Positions 61,501-64,000 of a stretch of DNA of 64,000 nucleotides are shown here, in pieces; position 1 is the stretch's first letter, and each line of letters starts with the position of its first letter. The stretch comes from Onchidella celtica. Lineage: Eukaryota > Mollusca > Gastropoda > Systellommatophora > Onchidiidae. The stretch is taken from the NCBI GenBank assembly GCA_963931925.1, contig OZ007575.1:35927350-35991349 (forward strand), given 5' to 3'. A program made the position numbers and the translations under genes. The notes beneath the pieces are model-generated. The model was not told where the DNA came from. It worked only from the letters and a program-made list of their open reading frames with translations, and ran no database searches.

Positions 61501-63374
61501 ATTAATCTATCATTCTATCAAGCAGATAGCGCGCAGACTGTGTGCACCATTTCTTTTTTAGAGGCGCGAAGAAGGAAGTGTGTCTCATCTCATTGTTATC
61601 TAGTACCTTTCATTATACTTTCGCACCATTACTACTTTCTTAGGTCATAAAAAATGGTAGTACAGTGGAGCCCAACGAGAAATAACTGTTGTTTTTTTTT
61701 TCTTGCGTTCCCTGTAAAATTTGACATTATCGTATACGGCCTTTTTCTCATAGCATGGCATGACATAAAATATAACACGATCATGGACATCAGCAGCATT
61801 GTTCTCGTCACGTGTACCCAATCTGCTGACGATATAATGCTATCCCGCGGCCACAACAGCCATTTGAAAGGACAAACACACAATGTTGTTCCTACGAAAC
61901 CCAGGCAAGTTATTATGTTTAATGACCTGCGGGGCTCGTAACAAATATGAAATTATTATGTGACCACGCAGATCCTGAAATAGAAGTCAATGAATATTGT
62001 ATTAATCTGATCTGTCATAGACGGGACACGACGACCGAATGTGTCATCAATAAATCTGGGATGCTTGGATTTTAAATCCAAGCTATTCCTTTAAGTTTGC
62101 TTCGTGCCACCTCCAAACTTCATGTACAAAATGCATCTGACCAGCTCAACTTATATTTTTTTTTAGTCGACAAAGTCATTGCAAATTACATTCTTTCAGT
62201 TTATTTAGAAAATCATTATTTTCTTCGTAAAAATTGCAGTTTTTGTGCGCCCACTGAGGCAACTTTTAGTAACGTACACGGGCATGTGATGCAATAAAAA
62301 ATGCGCAATTCATCAAAGGGCAGAGTTGATGACTGTCGTCCAGTGGTGGATTTACCATAGGCTTGGTAGACCTCGGGCCTCAAAATCTAGGAGAGAGAGG
62401 AGGAGGAGGGGGCTTGCCGCCTCAGGCCAATTTGCAAATTTTGTGACATGCATAGCCTTTTCTTACATATGGTGTTACAATGCACTGTGGTTTCTGAACA
62501 AATCTTTTGTAATTTTTCTACTTATGTCCTTTCGAGAAGGAATAGCTAAGTGCAGAATTTTAAACGCCTTTCATCATCATTGGCGTTTCTCAAGTTATTT
62601 TAAAACACTTCCATCAGTGGCGTGAAAAAATTCCAACATGCACGCACCGACCGGGGATCGAACCCGGCACTTTAGGCATGAACGGCGTGCACATTGCCTC
62701 TAGACCAACGTGTTCGCGGGTATTCTTCTGGTGTTTGGCAACAGGCAACAAAGATTAGATAAATCCCCTCCTCCCTCCACTCCCCTCCTAAAAAAAATAT
62801 TGGGGGGAATGGAAATGGATTTTACTGCGTTTGTACCCTAAGTTGGTTATCAAAACCGACGCACAACAGACTTGACAGACTTGACCCAGAGCTCTACTAG
62901 ACTTAACATTAGTCCTAAATCACTTGTAACAGCAAAGTTATGTTGACGCTATAATGTTGACGACAGGATAGATGGCAGCTGACATGCGAACTGTGAAGTG
63001 GATCACGAAACAACAACAACAACAAAACAAATACAGTTTGAGAAAGGCTGACTTAGACAGATTCCGACTCGGCGTAATTCTCAGGATAACGGCCATAAAA
63101 GTGCAATTACAAAAGTGATCAATACCATAATTTCACGACCCATATCATAGAACACGCGACCGTCTATTGTCAAGGCAGGAGGCACAGAAGAAAGAGATGA
63201 AGTAACAAAGACATTAAAGGCATAGAACTAAATGTCCTTACCATGCAGAACTTGTAAGTCGTGCCACAAGCCCAGGACGCGTAGTCAGAGGTGAGTATGT
63301 ACACAAAGATGTACATGAATAAACAGCCCAGTACAATGATGTTGTTGATGTTTGGACTGGACATCTTGATGTGC
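49569..63374 (-). CDS. GABBR2: GABA-B receptor subunit 2-like, 5' part outside window
   Basis: A class C G-protein-coupled receptor; GABBR2-type subunits couple to Gi/o as a heterodimer with GABBR1. Nine exons in transcript order are 63374-63242, 59426-59319, 57688-57566, 57067-57002, 56606-56496, 55326-55165, 52466-52268, 51075-50939 and 49754-49569, with GT-AG borders and matching phases, giving 407 residues to TAA. They encode TM2 ([16 protein letters not shown]), TM3 (VRTW...[10 protein letters not shown]), TM4, the second outer loop with its cysteine, TM5 followed by [18 protein letters not shown]6, TM7 and the cytoplasmic tail. The tail has a Q/E/K-rich helix (about 320-360) like the GABBR1-GABBR2 coiled coil, and ends with [13 protein letters not shown] and an acidic patch. 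The ligand-binding domain and TM1 lie off the right edge. The PALNDSK stretch favours GABBR2 over GABBR1. Confidence 0.88.
50245..50330 (-). repeat. (TTATC)n LINE tail fragment
   Basis: ATAAGATAAGATATAAG followed by ATATGACTTTATTATCCTG is the inverse of a 3' terminus like those at 57731 and 63393. It lies in a receptor intron. Confidence 0.5.
50588..50770 (+). repeat. SINE-like dispersed repeat, copy 2 of 3
   Basis: It shares TATGTATTAGAGGTATAACA, CACAGTT, TTTATTCCAACTC and TCAGCTGTGCAAAAAGTGGA with 60396-60592. Confidence 0.7.
52737..54109 (+). mobile_element. 5'-truncated LINE, copy 2 (RTE-like reverse transcriptase)
   Basis: The frame stays open to 54075 and covers the same reverse transcriptase as copy 1, with about 90 bp more at the 5' side ([15 protein letters not shown]). 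Catalytic [14 protein letters not shown] is intact. The 3' end has two ACAGGTG units and matches copy 1 through them. It sits in the receptor intron between exons 52268-52466 and 55165-55326, on the opposite strand to the receptor. The near-identity of the copies implies recent insertion or local duplication. Confidence 0.9.
54888..55048. mobile_element. Palindromic MITE family P, copy C (left end incomplete)
   Basis: AAAAATCCATCAAGTAGTAA, TTTTCATGTGTACGG and the right end TCCGTACACATGAAAACCCA match the other P copies. The left outermost arm is missing. Confidence 0.7.
55757..56152. repeat. Pair of ~43-bp direct repeats
   Basis: GTTCTAAATKAGAATGTTCT followed by GTACTAGATAAAGTATTTCA occurs at about 55757-55800 and 56103-56146 with two or so differences. 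It lies in a receptor intron. The origin is unknown. Confidence 0.65.
57140..57378. repeat. (CATC)n microsatellite
   Basis: About 240 bp of CATC/TCCA repeat with a few interruptions near 57290-57325. Every reading frame stays open across it, which produces spurious HPSI- and MDGW-repeat ORFs. Confidence 0.95.
57731..57980 (-). repeat. LINE 3' end with (TTATC)n tail, copy X1
   Basis: GATAAGRCAAGATAAG, then AGAATCACTTTATTATCC, TTTCACAGAGCTTTTAAG, CATTACATAAACATATATC and GTCTTGTTGAG align with 63391-63635. On the minus strand it reads as a 3' terminus ending in (TTATC)n. No coding part is present. Confidence 0.7.
58640..58860. repeat. GT-rich degenerate minisatellite
   Basis: GTGATGTGGT-like units repeat irregularly; the strand is almost free of runs of C. 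The overlapping histidine-rich minus-strand ORFs are by-products. Confidence 0.85.
59546..59860. mobile_element. Palindromic MITE family P, copy D (two units side by side)
   Basis: A first unit begins GAGTTCTCAAGTGTATGGAA and a second begins GGGTTTTCATGTGAACGGAA near 59705; the right end is CGAACACATAAAAACACAGC. The first unit lacks its right terminus. It lies in the receptor intron after the TM2 exon. Confidence 0.7.
60396..60592 (+). repeat. SINE-like dispersed repeat, copy 3 of 3
   Basis: It matches 50588-50770 end to end and 2457-2735 in inverse. An (AAC)n run precedes it. Confidence 0.7.
61222..61620. mobile_element. MITE family Q, copy 2
   Basis: TTATACCAAAGATATTGGAT and AATAAGATGAGAC start the unit; GTCTCATCTCATTG with TATCTAGT closes it in inverse. 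It aligns with 40732-41138. A run of 13 G interrupts it near 61405. Confidence 0.7.
62618..62735 (-). repeat. tRNA-derived SINE head, copy 3
   Basis: Read on the minus strand it has TTGGTCTAGAGGCAATGTG, then CCGGGTTCGATCCCCGG and TCGGTGCGTGCATGTTGGAA, the same head as at 18581 and 20714. The body is missing. Its B box is the best preserved of the three copies. Confidence 0.75.
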
Positions 63375-63390
63375 CTGTAGAAAAAGAAAC

Positions 63391-63635
63391 GGATGAGATA
63401 AGATAAGATAAGAATCATTTGATTATCCCATGAGGGAAATTCTATTTCAAAGAGCTTTTAAGGGTAACCTAGTACATGGTACACAAATCTTTCCTATCAT
63501 TACATAAACATATATCACCACTCGATAAACTCAATAACAAGCATACCTGAAGTGACACGGTAAGGAAATTTATTGAAATATGGCATACATCTAGTAAAAG
63601 TGTCTTGTTGAGGTGAATTGCGGAGGGGAAAAAAC
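63391..63635 (-). repeat. LINE 3' end with (TTATC)n tail, copy X2
   Basis: It aligns over about 240 bp with 57731-57980. It starts 16 bp beyond the receptor exon 63242-63374, next to its splice acceptor tract. Confidence 0.7.
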
Positions 63636-64000
63636 AACGGTCTTCTGTATTTTTCTCAGCTTACTAATCATGCTGACAATAGTTGAGGCATACAATCTTT
63701 GTCACTGTATGTCTCGATACTTTCGGCTGCTTTATAATTTTGATATCTATTTCTCTTCGTGTTGGCTGTGTGTGTGTGTGGGGGGGGGGGGGAGGGAGGG
63801 GGGCTTGATTTGTGATCGGTGATAAAGTTCACCACCTGGGGGGCATTCCCCAGTATTGTTTCAGCTTCTGACTTTCCATTCTGTCCAATTCAAAATTAAA
63901 AGAACAAAGGAGAAAATGAAGCAAAAAAAAAAAGAAGATATTTCGGAAGCTGTGGAGTTTCTTCTTGGGCCAATGATTTAAGGTCGACCAACTGGGGTCA
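63636..64000. other. Probable receptor intron
   Basis: No exon of the receptor is recognised. A (TG)n then G-run lies at 63767-63792. Confidence 0.35.

Noticed and set aside
62640-62735. Possible functional tRNA gene on the minus strand
   Set aside because: The acceptor and anticodon stems do not pair convincingly, and two other copies carry the same SINE body, so it is a SINE head.

Overview
This is animal nuclear DNA. It holds three spliced protein genes with GT-AG introns, AT-rich introns full of small transposon remnants, tRNA-derived SINEs and microsatellites. The repertoire (POLD1, a biotin protein ligase, a GABA-B receptor), short exons in 0.3-3 kb introns and the repeat mix suggest a marine invertebrate, most likely a mollusc; the species cannot be fixed from sequence alone. 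I see no rRNA, stand-alone tRNA, CRISPR array or operon.

Layout. (1) 1-10.3 kb, minus strand: a biotin protein ligase (HLCS-like), seven exons visible, 3' end off the left edge. The catalytic ligase exons come first and exons resembling the N-terminal glutamine-amidotransferase-like region of animal HLCS come after, the reverse of the usual order. (2) 10.3-14.5 kb: head-to-head intergenic gap filled by two terminal-inverted-repeat (TIR) elements, one with a ~185-bp tandem array. (3) 14.5-40.7 kb, plus strand: complete POLD1, the DNA polymerase delta catalytic subunit. I reconstruct 24 coding exons giving 3,300 nt and 1,099 residues, with all exonuclease, polymerase and C-terminal metal-binding motifs. 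Intron 11 holds an antisense exon set; intron 17 holds tandem decoy copies of its own 3' splice site; introns 2, 13, 16, 18 and 21 hold TIR elements, two of them nested. (4) 40.7-49.2 kb: intergenic, with a 5'-truncated LINE on the minus strand and several miniature elements, one with a clean 9-bp target duplication. (5) 49.6-63.4 kb, minus strand: the 3' two thirds of a GABA-B receptor subunit 2-like gene (TM2 to TM7, coiled-coil tail), its 5' part off the right edge. An intron carries a second copy of the LINE, nearly identical and inverted to the first.

The three genes have unrelated jobs: carboxylase biotinylation, lagging-strand replication, and GABA signalling. I see no sign that they form a functional cluster. 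Gene calls rest on reading exons, splice sites and codon phase by eye; repeat families rest on comparing copies inside this window and were not checked against any database.
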